NCBI GenBank assembly: GCA_019695035.1
Contig: JAIBAU010000025.1
Location: forward strand, 1-34,044
From: Caulobacteraceae bacterium
Lineage (GTDB): Bacteria; Pseudomonadota; Alphaproteobacteria; Caulobacterales; Caulobacteraceae
DNA length: 34,044 bases
Reading direction: 5' to 3'
The notes under the pieces were generated by a model. That model was given only the letters and a program-made list of their open reading frames with translations, was not told where the DNA came from and searched no databases. The stretch's first letter is position 1. Every line of letters begins with the position of its first letter. Shown in pieces: positions 7,622 to 16,463 of the stretch. The position numbers and the translations under genes are program-made.

Positions 7622-7682
7622 TTCATGCGCCGGCCCGGGCGGGTCGGGCGCGTGAAGGCCATTGCCTGTCCCGGACCCGCCC
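7616..7682 (+). promoter_or_regulatory. Expression platform of the Mn riboswitch
   Basis: A long hairpin pairs 7616-7631 with 7647-7663 (about 16 pairs with one bulge). Its 5' arm starts with the same bases that form the 3' strand of aptamer stem P1, so the two folds exclude each other. A second all-GC stem of 9 bp (7637-7645 with 7674-7682) ends right against the AGGA ribosome site at 7683-7686. No U-run follows, so control is more likely at translation start or through Rho than by intrinsic termination. The pairings are read from the sequence; the mechanism is inferred. Confidence 0.6.
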
Positions 7683-7694
7683 AGGAACGCTTCG

Positions 7695-8267
7695 ATGGAA
7701 CCTTTCCTCGTCTCCACCGGCCTCGTGGCCATCGCCGAGGTCGGCGACAAGACCATGCTGCTGGCCATCCTGCTGGCCGCGACCTGGCGACGGCCGATCC
7801 CCATCCTCGCGGGCATCTTCGCCGCCACCCTGCTCAACCACGCCCTGGCGGCCGGCCTCGGAGCCCTGCTCGGCCACTGGCTGACCGGGCCCTGGGTGAA
7901 ATGGGCGCTGGGCCTGGCCTTCCTGGGGTTCGCCGTCTGGGCCCTGGTTCCCGATCGCCTCGAGGAAGACGAAGGCCGTCCCACGACAGGGACCCGGACG
8001 CCGTGGGGCGTGTTCATGGCCACGGCCGTCGCCTTCTTCATGGTCGAGATGGGCGACAAGACCCAGGTGGCCACCGCCGCGCTGGGGGCGCGCTTCCCGC
8101 ACGAGGTCGCCTTCGTGGCCATGGGCACCACGGTGGGGATGATGATCGCCAACACCCCGGCGGTGCTGCTGGGCGAGGCCGCGGCGACGAAGCTGCCGCT
8201 GAAGTACATCCGCTGGGCCGCCGCGCTGGGCTTCGCGGCCACGGGCGTCTGGGTGCTGCTGAGCTAG
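7695..8267 (+). CDS. GDT1/TMEM165 (UPF0016) family manganese exporter
   Basis: Inner-membrane cation transporter of 190 residues made of two homologous halves. Each half carries the family signature: EVGDKTML from residue 15 and EMGDKTQV in the second half; the acidic residues bind the transported ion. About six transmembrane helices are visible with a charged central loop. Bacterial members (MneA type) export Mn2+, and eukaryotic ones move Mn2+/Ca2+ into the Golgi. ATG 7695 starts directly at the conserved first helix and has AGGA upstream; a start at 7662 would run through the regulatory stems. A yybP-ykoY riboswitch in the leader independently supports a manganese role. Confidence 0.92.
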   Translation: MEPFLVSTGLVAIAEVGDKTMLLAILLAATWRRPIPILAGIFAATLLNHALAAGLGALLGHWLTGPWVKWALGLAFLGFAVWALVPDRLEEDEGRPTTGTRTPWGVFMATAVAFFMVEMGDKTQVATAALGARFPHEVAFVAMGTTVGMMIANTPAVLLGEAAATKLPLKYIRWAAALGFAATGVWVLLS

Positions 8268-8275
8268 GGGCGGCC

Positions 8276-8644
8276 CTACTCGGCCGCCTGGGTCCGGGGT
8301 TCGTGCTCGGCGAACTGGTCGAAGGCGCGCAGGGCGTCAGCGGCGTAGTTGATGGCCGGACCGCCGCCCATCTGGATCGAGACCATCACCGCCTCGGCCA
8401 CCTCCTGGCGCGTGGCGCCGGCGCGCAGGGCGCCGCGGGCGTGGTAGCCGATGCAGGCGTCGCACTGGGCCTTCACCCCGATCGCCAGGGCGATCAGCTC
8501 CTTGGTCTTGCGGTCCAGCGCATTGGGGACCTGGCTCTCGCGGGCCAGCTGCCCGAAGGCCGACATGGCGGTGGGCACGAGCTCCTTCAGGCGCAGGGCG
8601 TATTCGTCGACTTCGGCGACCCGGGCCTTGTAGTCCTTGGCCAT
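8276..8644 (-). CDS. Carboxymuconolactone decarboxylase / AhpD-like protein
   Basis: A protein of 122 residues of the small all-helical CMD family. The AhpD-type redox motif CDACIGYH is intact (Cys61, Cys64, His68), followed by the usual AGATRQEVAEAV helix. Proteins with this motif act as alkylhydroperoxidases or thiol-disulfide partners; those lacking it are decarboxylases, so a redox role is more likely here. The start at 8644 has GAGGGAGAG upstream. It lies 13 bp downstream of putA on the same strand, so both are probably on one transcript. That would link it to proline catabolism, where PutA can generate oxidants; this link is inference. The GDT1 gene converges on it with only 8 bp between the stops. 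Confidence 0.85.
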   Translation of the reverse strand: MAKDYKARVAEVDEYALRLKELVPTAMSAFGQLARESQVPNALDRKTKELIALAIGVKAQCDACIGYHARGALRAGATRQEVAEAVMVSIQMGGGPAINYAADALRAFDQFAEHEPRTQAAE

Positions 8645-8657
8645 GGCGCGCTCTCCC

Positions 8658-11600
8658 TCAGAGGTTCAGCAGGGCGGGATCGCCGCCCTGGGCCGCAATA
8701 TTGACGGACACGGCCCGCTCGGCCGCATAGCGGATCAGGGCGTGGGGGCCGCCCGCCTTTGGACCGGTGCCCGACAGCCCCTCGCCGCCGAAGGGCTGCA
8801 CCCCCACCACCGCGCCGATGATGGAGCGGTTCACATAGACGTTGCCGGCCGGGACCAGGCGCTTCACCTCCTCGGCGAAGGCCTCGATGCGGCTGTGCAC
8901 CCCCAGCGTCAGGCCGTAGCCGCGCGCGGCCAGCTTGCGCGCCACGGCCGGCAGGTCGGCCGGATCGTAGCGATAGATGTGCAGGACCGGCCCGAACACC
9001 TCGCGCTCGAGGAAGTCGGGGGTGGGCACCTCGGCCACGGTGGGGCCGAAGTAGAAGCCCTTGTCGCGCAGGTGCGAGACGTCGAGCTGCTTGAGCACCT
9101 TGGCGTCCTTCTTGAGCCGCTCGACGTGGGCGTCGAGCACCCCGCGCGCCTCCTCGTCGATGACCGGGCCGACGTCGGTGGCCGGGTCGGCCGGATCGCC
9201 GATCACCAGGGTGTCGAGCGCCCCCAGCAGCCCCTTGATCAGGCCGTCGGCGCTGTCCCTGGGCACGTAGAGCACCCGCAGCGCCGAGCAGCGCTGGCCG
9301 GCCGAGCCGATGGCCGAGACGACGACGTCGTCGATGACCTGCTCGCGCAGGGCCGTGGTGTCCACGAACATGCCGTTCAGGCCGCCGGTCTCGGCGATGA
9401 AGGGCACGATCGGGCCCTGTCGGGCGGCCAGCTGGCGGTTGATCTTCCAGGCCGTGTCCGTGCCCCCGGTGAAGGCGACGCCGTCGATCGAGGGATGGCC
9501 GCAGAGCATCTGGCCCACGGTCTCGCCGCGCCCCGGCAGCAGGGCCAGCAGGTCGGGATCGAGGCCCGCCTTGTGGAACAGGCGCACGGCCTCGGCGGCG
9601 ACCAGCGGGGTCTGCTCGGCTGGCTTGGCCATGACCGCGTTGCCGGCGGCCAGGGCGGCCGCGATCTGGCCGGTGAAGATGGCCAGCGGGAAGTTCCAGG
9701 GGCTGATGCAGACGAACACGCCGCGGCCGTGCAGCTCCAGCTGATTGGTCTCGCCGACCGGCCCGGCCAGCACCTCGGGCCCGGAGAACTGCTTTTCCGC
9801 CAGCGCCGCGTAATAGCGGCAGAAGTCGACCGCCTCGCGAACCTCGGCCACGCCGTCGTTCAGCGTCTTGCCGCCTTCGCGCGAGAGCAGGGCGATCAGC
9901 CGGTCCATGTCGGCTTCCAGAGCGTCGCCCATGGCCCGCAGCACCTTGGCGCGCGCGGCCCCGCCGGCACGGTCCCAGGCGATCTGGGCCTGGGCGCCCA
10001 GGCGGGTCGCCTCGTCGATATCGGCCTCGGTCGCCTCGGCGACGTCGCCCAGCGTGCGGCTGCTGTCCGAAGGCGAGGCCACGGGCCGGGCGCCCGCCCC
10101 CGGCTTCAGCTTGCCGCCCACGATGGGGCCGGCCGTCAGCCGGCCGTCGTCGATGGCCTGCACCGCCTTGGCGATGCGGTCGCGCTCTTCGGCCTGCGAG
10201 TAGTCGCGGCCGAGCGGATTGTCGCGGGAGGATCCGTACATGTGTCTCGGGGTCGGAATGCGGGGATGGGGCCCGGGCTGGGCCTCGACGGCGGAAATCG
10301 GGTCGGCCACCACGTCGGAGGCCGGAACGCGCTCGTCGAGCAGCGCGTGGACAAAGGAGGTGTTGGCGCCGTTCTCCAGCAGGCGGCGCACCAGGTAGGG
10401 CAGCAGGTCCTCGTGGCCGCCGACGGGCGCGTAGGCGCGCAGGGTGACGTCGCCGAACTTCCGGGCCGCCGCCTCGTAGAGCGCCTCGCCCATGCCGTGC
10501 AGGCGTTGGAACTCGATCTTCACGCCGGCGCCCCGCGCCATGCGGTGCACGGCGACCAGCGTATGGGCGTTGTGGGTGGCGAACTGGGCGTAGAGGTCCG
10601 GCGAGGCGTCGATCAGGGCCCGGGCGCAGACCAGGTAGGACAGGTCGGTGGCGGGCTTGGTCGTGTAGACCGGATAGTCCGGGCGGCCGGCGACCTGGGC
10701 GCGCTTGATCTCGCTGTCCCAGTAGGCGCCCTTCACCAGCCGCACCATCAGCCGGCGCTTGGAAAGGCGCGCCAGTTCGGCCACCCGGCGGATCACTTCC
10801 GGGCCGCGCTTCTGGTAGGCCTGCACGGCCAGGCCGAGCCCGGTCCAGCTGCCGAGGTCCGGGTCGCGCGCCAGGCGGTCCAGCATCTTCAGGGAGAGCG
10901 CCAGGCGGTCGGCCTCCTCGGCGTCGATGGCGCAGTTCAGGTCGTAGCGGGCGGCGATCAGGGCCAGGCGCTTGACCCGGGGATACAGCTCCTCCCAGAC
11001 ACGCGCCTCATGGGTCGCCTCGTAGCGGGGAGACAGGGCCGACAGCTTGATCGACACGCCGTGTCCGGTCTCGGGACCCGACCCGCCCTTGGCCTTGCCC
11101 ACCGCCTCGATGGCCTCGGCGTAGATGCGCTCGTAGCGCTCGGCGTCCTGGTCGGTGCGCGCGCCCTCGCCCAGCATGTCGAAGGAGCAGAGGTAGCCTT
11201 CGCGACGGGCCCGTTTCAACGCGCTCTCGATGTCGCGGCCCAGCACGAACTGCTCGCCCATGATGCGCACGGCGGCGGCCACCGCCTGGCGGATCACCGG
11301 CTCGCCGATGCGGCCGGCCAGCTTCTTCAGGAAGCCGCCGAGGTCGGCCCGGGCCTCCTCGTCGACGTCGACGATGCGGCCGGTCAGCATCAGGCCCCAG
11401 GTCGAGGCGTTGACGAACAGGCTGTCGGACTGGCCCAGGTGGCTGGCCCAGTCGGCCGATCCGATCTTCTCGGCGATCAGGCGGTCCTTGGTGTCCTCGT
11501 CCGGGGTGCGCAGCAGGGCCTCGGCCAGGCACATCAGCGCCAGGCCTTCCCGCGTGCCCAGCGAGAACTGCTGCAGGAAGCTTTCGACCACGCCCTGGCG

Positions 11601-11780
11601 CTCGCTGGAGCGGCGGGCGGTCTTCACCAGATCCTCGGCCTCGGCCACGACGGCGAGGCGCTCGGCCGCGTCGAGGGGCTGGCGGGCCAGGAGGTCGCGG
11701 ACGCACTCCGCCTCGTCGCGGAACTTGCCCCGGTCCAGGCTGTCCCAGGCGCTTTCGCTCAAGTCCGCCTTGCGCGGCAT
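8658..11780 (-). CDS. putA: Bifunctional proline dehydrogenase / delta-1-pyrroline-5-carboxylate dehydrogenase
   Basis: Oxidises proline to glutamate in two steps in one polypeptide of 1040 residues. Proline dehydrogenase barrel, about residues 100-480: CAIDAEEADR near 285, RRLMVRLVKGAYWD near 343-356, and the FAD/substrate region around RLHGMGEALY. Aldehyde dehydrogenase, about 570-1030: CISPWNFPLAIFTGQ near 692, FIAETGG with the general-base Glu near 798, and the catalytic Cys near 831 in SAGQRCSALR. The N-terminal ribbon-helix-helix repressor domain of enterobacterial PutA is absent, and the length suits the short, non-DNA-binding type, so regulation must come from elsewhere. ATG 11780 with GGAG six bases upstream is preferred over TTG 11783. 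An AhpD-like gene follows 13 bp after the stop. Confidence 0.95.
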   Translation of the reverse strand: MPRKADLSESAWDSLDRGKFRDEAECVRDLLARQPLDAAERLAVVAEAEDLVKTARRSSERQGVVESFLQQFSLGTREGLALMCLAEALLRTPDEDTKDRLIAEKIGSADWASHLGQSDSLFVNASTWGLMLTGRIVDVDEEARADLGGFLKKLAGRIGEPVIRQAVAAAVRIMGEQFVLGRDIESALKRARREGYLCSFDMLGEGARTDQDAERYERIYAEAIEAVGKAKGGSGPETGHGVSIKLSALSPRYEATHEARVWEELYPRVKRLALIAARYDLNCAIDAEEADRLALSLKMLDRLARDPDLGSWTGLGLAVQAYQKRGPEVIRRVAELARLSKRRLMVRLVKGAYWDSEIKRAQVAGRPDYPVYTTKPATDLSYLVCARALIDASPDLYAQFATHNAHTLVAVHRMARGAGVKIEFQRLHGMGEALYEAAARKFGDVTLRAYAPVGGHEDLLPYLVRRLLENGANTSFVHALLDERVPASDVVADPISAVEAQPGPHPRIPTPRHMYGSSRDNPLGRDYSQAEERDRIAKAVQAIDDGRLTAGPIVGGKLKPGAGARPVASPSDSSRTLGDVAEATEADIDEATRLGAQAQIAWDRAGGAARAKVLRAMGDALEADMDRLIALLSREGGKTLNDGVAEVREAVDFCRYYAALAEKQFSGPEVLAGPVGETNQLELHGRGVFVCISPWNFPLAIFTGQIAAALAAGNAVMAKPAEQTPLVAAEAVRLFHKAGLDPDLLALLPGRGETVGQMLCGHPSIDGVAFTGGTDTAWKINRQLAARQGPIVPFIAETGGLNGMFVDTTALREQVIDDVVVSAIGSAGQRCSALRVLYVPRDSADGLIKGLLGALDTLVIGDPADPATDVGPVIDEEARGVLDAHVERLKKDAKVLKQLDVSHLRDKGFYFGPTVAEVPTPDFLEREVFGPVLHIYRYDPADLPAVARKLAARGYGLTLGVHSRIEAFAEEVKRLVPAGNVYVNRSIIGAVVGVQPFGGEGLSGTGPKAGGPHALIRYAAERAVSVNIAAQGGDPALLNL

Positions 11781-11932
11781 CAATGGCTCCGAAGCTCTGA
11801 ATGGGCGCGTCCTAGACCATGCGGACAGGGCGCGAAAGAGGCCGACCGGCCGTCCTGGGCGCCCTTCCCCTCGCCTTGAGCCAAGCTTCCCGCTATTGAG
11901 GCGGCCTCACCAACGGCGGCGGCTAGCGCTAC

Positions 11933-13015
11933 ATGCGTATTCTGATGGCGACGGACGCCTGGGAACCCCAGGTCAACGGCGTGGTTCGCACCCTCAGCAG
12001 GACCGTGGCCGAGTGCCGCGCGATGGGTCATGAGGTCGAGCTGATCTCCCCGGACCAGTTCAAGACCATCCCCTGTCCGACCTACCCGGAAATCCGTCTG
12101 GCGCTGGGCGCCTACGAGGAGATGCGCGAACGCTTCAAGGCCTTCGAGCCCGAGGCGATCCACATCTCGACCGAGGGACCCATCGGGCTGGCGGCGCGGC
12201 GCATCTGCCTGGAGTGGAAGCTGCCCTTCACCACCAGCTACCACACCAAGTTCCCCGAGTACGTATCCGCCCGCTTCCCGGTGCCGGTGTCGGCGGGCTA
12301 CGCCTACATGCGCTGGTTCCACAAGCCGTCGGGCCGCCTCATGGTGGCCACCCCCTCAATGCGCGACGAGCTGACCCGGCATGGCTTCCGCAACATTTCG
12401 CCCTGGTCGCGCGGCGTGGACACCGAGATGTTCCGCCCCGACCTCGACCCGGTCTATGAGGGCCTCGAGCGCCCCATCTGGGTCAACGTCGGCCGGGTGG
12501 CCGTCGAGAAGAACATCGAATCCTTCGTGAAGCTGGACCTGCCCGGCACCATGGTCGTGGTCGGCGACGGCCCGGCCCGCGAGGAGCTGGAGCGCAAGTA
12601 TCCCAGGGTGAAGTTCCTGGGCGCCAAGTACGGCGACGACCTGGCCCGCTACTACGCCGACGCCGACGTGTTCGTCTTCCCGTCCCTGACCGACACCTTC
12701 GGCCTGGTGATCCTGGAGGCCATGGCCGCCGGCACGCCGGTGGCCGCCTTCCCGGCGCCCGGACCCATCGACATCATCCCCGGCTCCAACGCCGGCGCGG
12801 TGAACGACGACCTCCGGACCGCCTGCCTCGAGGCGCTGAAGTGCGACCGCAAGGCGGTTCGGGCCTACGCCGAGAAGTTCTCGTGGCGCGCTTCCGCCGA
12901 AGAGTTCGTGCGCAACCTGCAGCCCCAGCCCGAGCCCGAGCGCGTCCGTTTCTGGAAGCGCCTGCGCCGCCTGGCCCGGCTGCGGGGCGGCAAGCAACCC
13001 CAGCCCGGGATGTGA
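11933..13015 (+). CDS. GT4-family glycosyltransferase
   Basis: GT-B fold retaining glycosyltransferase of 360 residues. The N-terminal domain opens with the MRILMATDAWEPQVNGV loop typical of GT4 lipid mannosyl- and glucosyltransferases. The C-terminal nucleotide-sugar domain contains WVNVGRVAVEKNIESF, MVVVGDGPAREELE and the DTFGLVILEAMAAG block, in which Asp replaces the first Glu of the EX7E motif, as often seen in this subgroup. The closest functional guess is transfer of a sugar to a membrane diacylglycerol or polyprenyl acceptor. The product ends with an Arg-rich tail after residue 325 that could contact the membrane. It diverges from putA (152 bp between the starts) and converges on pstS. 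Confidence 0.85.
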   Translation: MRILMATDAWEPQVNGVVRTLSRTVAECRAMGHEVELISPDQFKTIPCPTYPEIRLALGAYEEMRERFKAFEPEAIHISTEGPIGLAARRICLEWKLPFTTSYHTKFPEYVSARFPVPVSAGYAYMRWFHKPSGRLMVATPSMRDELTRHGFRNISPWSRGVDTEMFRPDLDPVYEGLERPIWVNVGRVAVEKNIESFVKLDLPGTMVVVGDGPAREELERKYPRVKFLGAKYGDDLARYYADADVFVFPSLTDTFGLVILEAMAAGTPVAAFPAPGPIDIIPGSNAGAVNDDLRTACLEALKCDRKAVRAYAEKFSWRASAEEFVRNLQPQPEPERVRFWKRLRRLARLRGGKQPQPGM

Positions 13016-13057
13016 GACCGCCGGCTTCGGCCGCGTTTTTGCTCTCTAACAAGCAAG

Positions 13058-13092
13058 AAGGGCCCGCGCCCGGAGGAGGAGCGCGGACCCTT
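13058..13092. terminator. Terminator between convergent GT4 and pstS genes
   Basis: A 12-base arm (13058-13069) pairs with 13081-13092 with one C-A mismatch and an 11-base loop. On the minus strand it is followed by a CTTGCTTG stretch, so it best serves pstS. A shorter GCCG/CGGC stem followed by five T at 13036-13040 may end the glycosyltransferase transcript. Confidence 0.6.
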
Positions 13093-13115
13093 CGTTCGAC
13101 CCGGGCCGTGTCGCC

Positions 13116-14183
13116 CTAGGCGGCGGGGCGCGCCATCACCCTGCCCGCCTCCAGGGAGGCCTTCTGGGCGTTGTGCTGGCTGGCGGGCAGCGGAATCAGG
13201 CCACGGGCCTGCAGGTAGCCGCCGCGTCCGGTGGCGGCGTCCGACAGGAATTCCTGGACGAACTCGCGCGCCCCCGGGGTCGAGGCCAGGGCGCTCTTCT
13301 TCACATAGATGTAGAGCGAGCGGCTCAGCGGATAGGCGCCGGAGGCGATATTGGCTGCGGTCGGCGCCACGCCGTTGACGGTCGCGCCCTTCACCCGATC
13401 CTGGTTCTCCTCGAGGAACGAGTAGCCGAAGATCCCGAGCGCGCCGGGGGTGCGGGTCAGGGTCGCGACGATGGCGTTGTCATTCTCGCCCGCGTCGATC
13501 CAGCGGCCGTCCTCGCGGATGGTCCCGGCCAGCGCCTTGAAGCGCCTCTCGTTGTCGGCGCGGATGGCGTCCAGAGTCGGGAAGCGGCGGGCGCCCGCCT
13601 CCATCGCCAGTTCCAGGAAGGCGTCGCGGGTGCCCGACGTGGGCGGCGGGCCGTAGACCACGATGCGGTTGCCGGGCAGGCCCGCGCCGATCTCGTCCCA
13701 GGTGTTGTAGGGATTCGGCACCAGCCGGCCGCCGCGCAGCACCGTCTTGGCGAAGGCGAAGTAGAAGTGCTCGAGCTTGAAATTGTAGTCGGCCCCGTCC
13801 TTGTCGGTGGCGACCACGATGCCGTCGAAGCCGACCCGCAGTTCGATGATGTCGCGCACGCCGTGGGCGGCGCAGGCGTCCCACTCGGCCTTCTTCATCG
13901 GGCGCGACGCGTTGGCGATGTCGGGGAAGCCCGCACCGGCGCCGCCGCAGAACAGCTTGATGCCGCCGCCGGTGCCCAGGGACTCGACCTTGGGGGCCTT
14001 CTTGCCGGTCTTGCGGGCGAAGTTCTCGGCCACGCGGGTGGCGAAGGGGAAGACGGTCGAGGAGCCGGCGGCCCAGACGTAGTCGCGGGCGGCCTGGGCG
14101 TTGGCGGTCGCCCCGCCGCTGGCGGCGACGGCGGCGGCGACGGCGACCGTCGCGAACAGCTTGGTGGCGGAGAAGGATTTCAT
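13116..14183 (-). CDS. pstS: Phosphate-binding protein, PstS family
   Basis: Periplasmic phosphate-binding protein of 355 residues with a Sec signal peptide (to about residue 30, ending ATANAQA). PstS hallmarks are the first phosphate-binding loop AAGSSTVFPFA, the SLGTGGGIKLFCGG loop, DIANASRPM, the binding residues around GFDGIVVA, and TSGTRDAFLE. High-affinity phosphate capture is the family role. No pstC, pstA or pstB follows, so it must serve a permease encoded elsewhere or act with the neighbouring Phn system. A porin gene of the phosphate-selective type lies 88 bp upstream on the same strand, and three Pho-box-like repeats lie between them. Confidence 0.88.
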   Translation of the reverse strand: MKSFSATKLFATVAVAAAVAASGGATANAQAARDYVWAAGSSTVFPFATRVAENFARKTGKKAPKVESLGTGGGIKLFCGGAGAGFPDIANASRPMKKAEWDACAAHGVRDIIELRVGFDGIVVATDKDGADYNFKLEHFYFAFAKTVLRGGRLVPNPYNTWDEIGAGLPGNRIVVYGPPPTSGTRDAFLELAMEAGARRFPTLDAIRADNERRFKALAGTIREDGRWIDAGENDNAIVATLTRTPGALGIFGYSFLEENQDRVKGATVNGVAPTAANIASGAYPLSRSLYIYVKKSALASTPGAREFVQEFLSDAATGRGGYLQARGLIPLPASQHNAQKASLEAGRVMARPAA

Positions 14184-14237
14184 CTCGGATTTCCGATCGG
14201 ATCGAAGGAGGAGGGCCGCAGAACCGGGGCGGTGATT

Positions 14238-14266
14238 GTCACGGTTCTGCGACGGTTCGGTGACAG
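14238..14266 (-). promoter_or_regulatory. Pho-box-like triple direct repeat before pstS
   Basis: On the minus strand, three 7-base units recur every 11 bases: CTGTCAC, CCGTCGC and CCGTGAC, with CGAA and AGAA spacers. The PhoB consensus is CTGTCAT-type heptamers with 4-base spacers. The first unit is perfect and the other two match at 5 of 7. The block ends 55 bases before the pstS start. Because GTGAC is partly self-complementary, the other strand also scores weakly. Confidence 0.6.
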
Positions 14267-14271
14267 GCGGC

Positions 14272-15546
14272 CTAGAAGTCGACCTGGGCCCGCATCTGGA
14301 AGACGTTGGTGTCCACGTCCTGGACGACGCCGGGGCTGTCGTTCTGCGACTGGGTGTAGTTGGCCATCACCCGCACGTAGGAGAACGGGTAGTAGGTGGC
14401 CCCCAGGGTCCAGCCCGTGTACTCGCCGGCCTGATTGAGGAACCCGCCCGCGCCGGTGCGCGCCTCGGTGAGGTCCGCCCAGTCGTAGCGCAGCAGCAGC
14501 TCAAGGGCCCCCGTGCCTCCGGCGGTGACGGGGTTCAGCACCTTCTGGCGGCCGAACTCCCCCTTGCGCGGATCGTACTGGCGCATCTCGCCGGTGGGGA
14601 ACCAGCTGGCGAACACATAGCCGGTGGTGAAGTCCGCGTCCGAGCGCCGGTTGGCCAGGGGCGTGGCCAGGCCGTCGATCGCGTCGACCGAGATGTTGGC
14701 GTACTCGGCCTGCAGGGACAGGTTGCTGTGCACGAAGGCGAATTCCCCGGCGACGGTGAAGTCCGCGTCGCCATAGGCCTGGGCGCCGGTGCCGATGAAG
14801 CGCGAGCCGTAGTTGGTATTCGGACGCAACTGGTAGACGAAGCCTTCCGAGTTGGAGTCGCGGTAGCGGGCCCAGAGGCCGAGGTGCAGCTTGTCGGTGT
14901 CGGTGTCGATCGGCGCGTAGGTGGCGCGGACGGCCAGCTGCATCCGCTCATTGGCCTCGGTGCGGCCGGTCCCGGGCGCGGGCCCGGTGACGTCCGCAGC
15001 GTTCAGGCTGTCGCCCAGCACGCCGCCGGTGAAGGTCCAGTTCTGGCCGTTGAGGCGGGCCACCAGTCCGAGCGCGTAGCTGGCGTCGGTCAGGTCGGCG
15101 TAGGGCCCACGGTCCATGAAGGAGGTGAAGCGGGTCGAGGTCATGTTCTCCAGCGACACCACCTTGAGGTTGCCGACCATGATCGAGGTGAAGTCGTTGG
15201 GCTTGTACTCGATGACCACGTCGTCCCAGGCCCAGGCCCCGCCGTTCACGGCGCCGCCCTCGGCCTTGTAGGCGAAGTAGCTGTTGATGCGTCCCTCGAC
15301 GCCCAGGAACACCTGGCGGCCGCGCAGGTTCGAGGCTTCGCTGTCGGCGCCGACGGCGCGATCGATGTCCTCGTGCACGTAGTCCAGCAGGATGCGCCCG
15401 CGCACCTTGAACTGGGCGTCGTCGTTGGTGAACTCCGGCGCGCCCTTCCAGCTGACGCCGAGATCCTGGGCCTGGGCCGCGGCCCCGGCGCCCATCGAAA
15501 GCGCGACGCCCAGCGCCGCGCCGCAGAGCAGCTTGCCCTTGCGCAT
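14272..15546 (-). CDS. OprO/OprP-type phosphate-selective porin
   Basis: Outer-membrane channel of about 424 residues with a signal peptide ending in AAAQAQ. The mature protein shows the family's N-terminal region (KVRGRILLDYVHEDID and later LRGRQVFLGVEGRINSYFAYKAE) and alternating strands. It ends with the aromatic C-terminal strand FQMRAQVDF needed for barrel assembly. Pseudomonas OprP and OprO pass phosphate and polyphosphate; here the neighbourhood (phnCDE upstream, pstS downstream) supports a phosphorus role. I prefer ATG 15546, eight bases after AAGGGG, over ATG 15552, which is only two bases away from it. One perfect CTGTCAC heptamer lies about 60 bases upstream (15605-15611), possibly part of a weak Pho box. 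Confidence 0.86.
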   Translation of the reverse strand: MRKGKLLCGAALGVALSMGAGAAAQAQDLGVSWKGAPEFTNDDAQFKVRGRILLDYVHEDIDRAVGADSEASNLRGRQVFLGVEGRINSYFAYKAEGGAVNGGAWAWDDVVIEYKPNDFTSIMVGNLKVVSLENMTSTRFTSFMDRGPYADLTDASYALGLVARLNGQNWTFTGGVLGDSLNAADVTGPAPGTGRTEANERMQLAVRATYAPIDTDTDKLHLGLWARYRDSNSEGFVYQLRPNTNYGSRFIGTGAQAYGDADFTVAGEFAFVHSNLSLQAEYANISVDAIDGLATPLANRRSDADFTTGYVFASWFPTGEMRQYDPRKGEFGRQKVLNPVTAGGTGALELLLRYDWADLTEARTGAGGFLNQAGEYTGWTLGATYYPFSYVRVMANYTQSQNDSPGVVQDVDTNVFQMRAQVDF

Positions 15547-15632
15547 TGTCATATCCCCTTGGTCGCCCCGACAGCGAGGTCGAGGGGCCCTTTAGGGGGT
15601 GTCTGTGACAGCCGTGCGAAGGTCGGCGACGA

Positions 15633-16451
15633 CTAGAGCAGCCGCTTGCGGATCATCTGGCTCAAGGTGTCGATCAGGAAGACCGCCGCTACGATGACGA
15701 TGGCGATGGCCGAGACCCGGGCGGTGTTGAAGCCCTGCAGGTTGTCGAACAGGATCTTGCCGATGCCGCCCGCGCCGATCAGACCCAGCACCGTGGCCGA
15801 GCGCGAGTTCGACTCGAAACGATAGAGCGCGAACGAGGTCCACAGCGGCGCGACCTGGGGAATGACGCCCCACATGATCTCGTGCAGGCGGGCGCCGCCG
15901 GTGGCGCGCACGCCCTCGACCGGGCCCTTGTCGATCGACTCGGCCGCTTCCGAGAACAGCTTGCCCAGCACGCCGCCGGTATTCAGCGCGATGGCCAGCA
16001 CGCCGGGCAGCGGGCCCAGGCCCACCGCCACCAGGAACAGGGTCCCCATGACCAGGTCCGGCACCGACCGCAGCACGTCGAGCACCCGGCGCACCGGGAA
16101 CACCAGCCACACCGGCGCGATGTTGCGCGCCGCCGCCAGGCCCAGCGGCACCGCCAGGATCACCGCCAGGAAGGTGCCCCAGAGGGCGATCTGCAGCGTC
16201 AGCCACATCTGTTCGAGGTAGAGCTTCCAGTCCGTGAAGTCCGGATGCAGGAAGTCCTTGAGGAAGGCGTTGGTCTTCTCGTGGTCGGTGATCAGGCGCG
16301 TGATGTTGGCCATGTCGACCGCGCCGAAGCTGATCAGCAGCAGGACGGCGATGCCGCCCCACAGGAACAGGTCGAACAGCACGTCGCCCAGACTCCGACG
16401 GGGCGGCGCGGGAATGGCGGTCGAGGGAGCGGTGGACGCCGCGGCGGTCAT
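15633..16451 (-). CDS. phnE: Phosphonate/phosphate ABC transporter permease
   Basis: Inner-membrane permease of 272 residues with a Pro/Ala-rich cytoplasmic start, a first helix at about 28-46, a periplasmic stretch, and then five helices carrying the binding-protein-dependent transport domain. The coupling-helix (EAA-like) loop reads EAAESIDKGPVEGVRATGG, followed by the PhnE-typical VIPQVAPLWTSFALYRFE and GLIGAGGIG segments. It works with the PhnC ATPase and PhnD binding protein encoded just upstream (12 bp after the phnD stop). No C-P lyase genes are seen in the window, so the cargo may be phosphite, phosphate or a simple phosphonate handled elsewhere. Confidence 0.9.
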   Translation of the reverse strand: MTAAASTAPSTAIPAPPRRSLGDVLFDLFLWGGIAVLLLISFGAVDMANITRLITDHEKTNAFLKDFLHPDFTDWKLYLEQMWLTLQIALWGTFLAVILAVPLGLAAARNIAPVWLVFPVRRVLDVLRSVPDLVMGTLFLVAVGLGPLPGVLAIALNTGGVLGKLFSEAAESIDKGPVEGVRATGGARLHEIMWGVIPQVAPLWTSFALYRFESNSRSATVLGLIGAGGIGKILFDNLQGFNTARVSAIAIVIVAAVFLIDTLSQMIRKRLL

Positions 16452-16463
16452 CGGGCGCGGGTC

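Noticed and set aside
8637-11879. 1080-codon plus-strand frame opposite putA
   Set aside because: It is antisense to a fully recognisable putA and has no domain, signal or start context; it is a composition artefact.
15605-15611. Full Pho box before the porin gene
   Set aside because: One perfect CTGTCAC heptamer exists, but the units 11 bases away on either side match poorly (4 of 7 or less). Kept only as a note in the porin entry.
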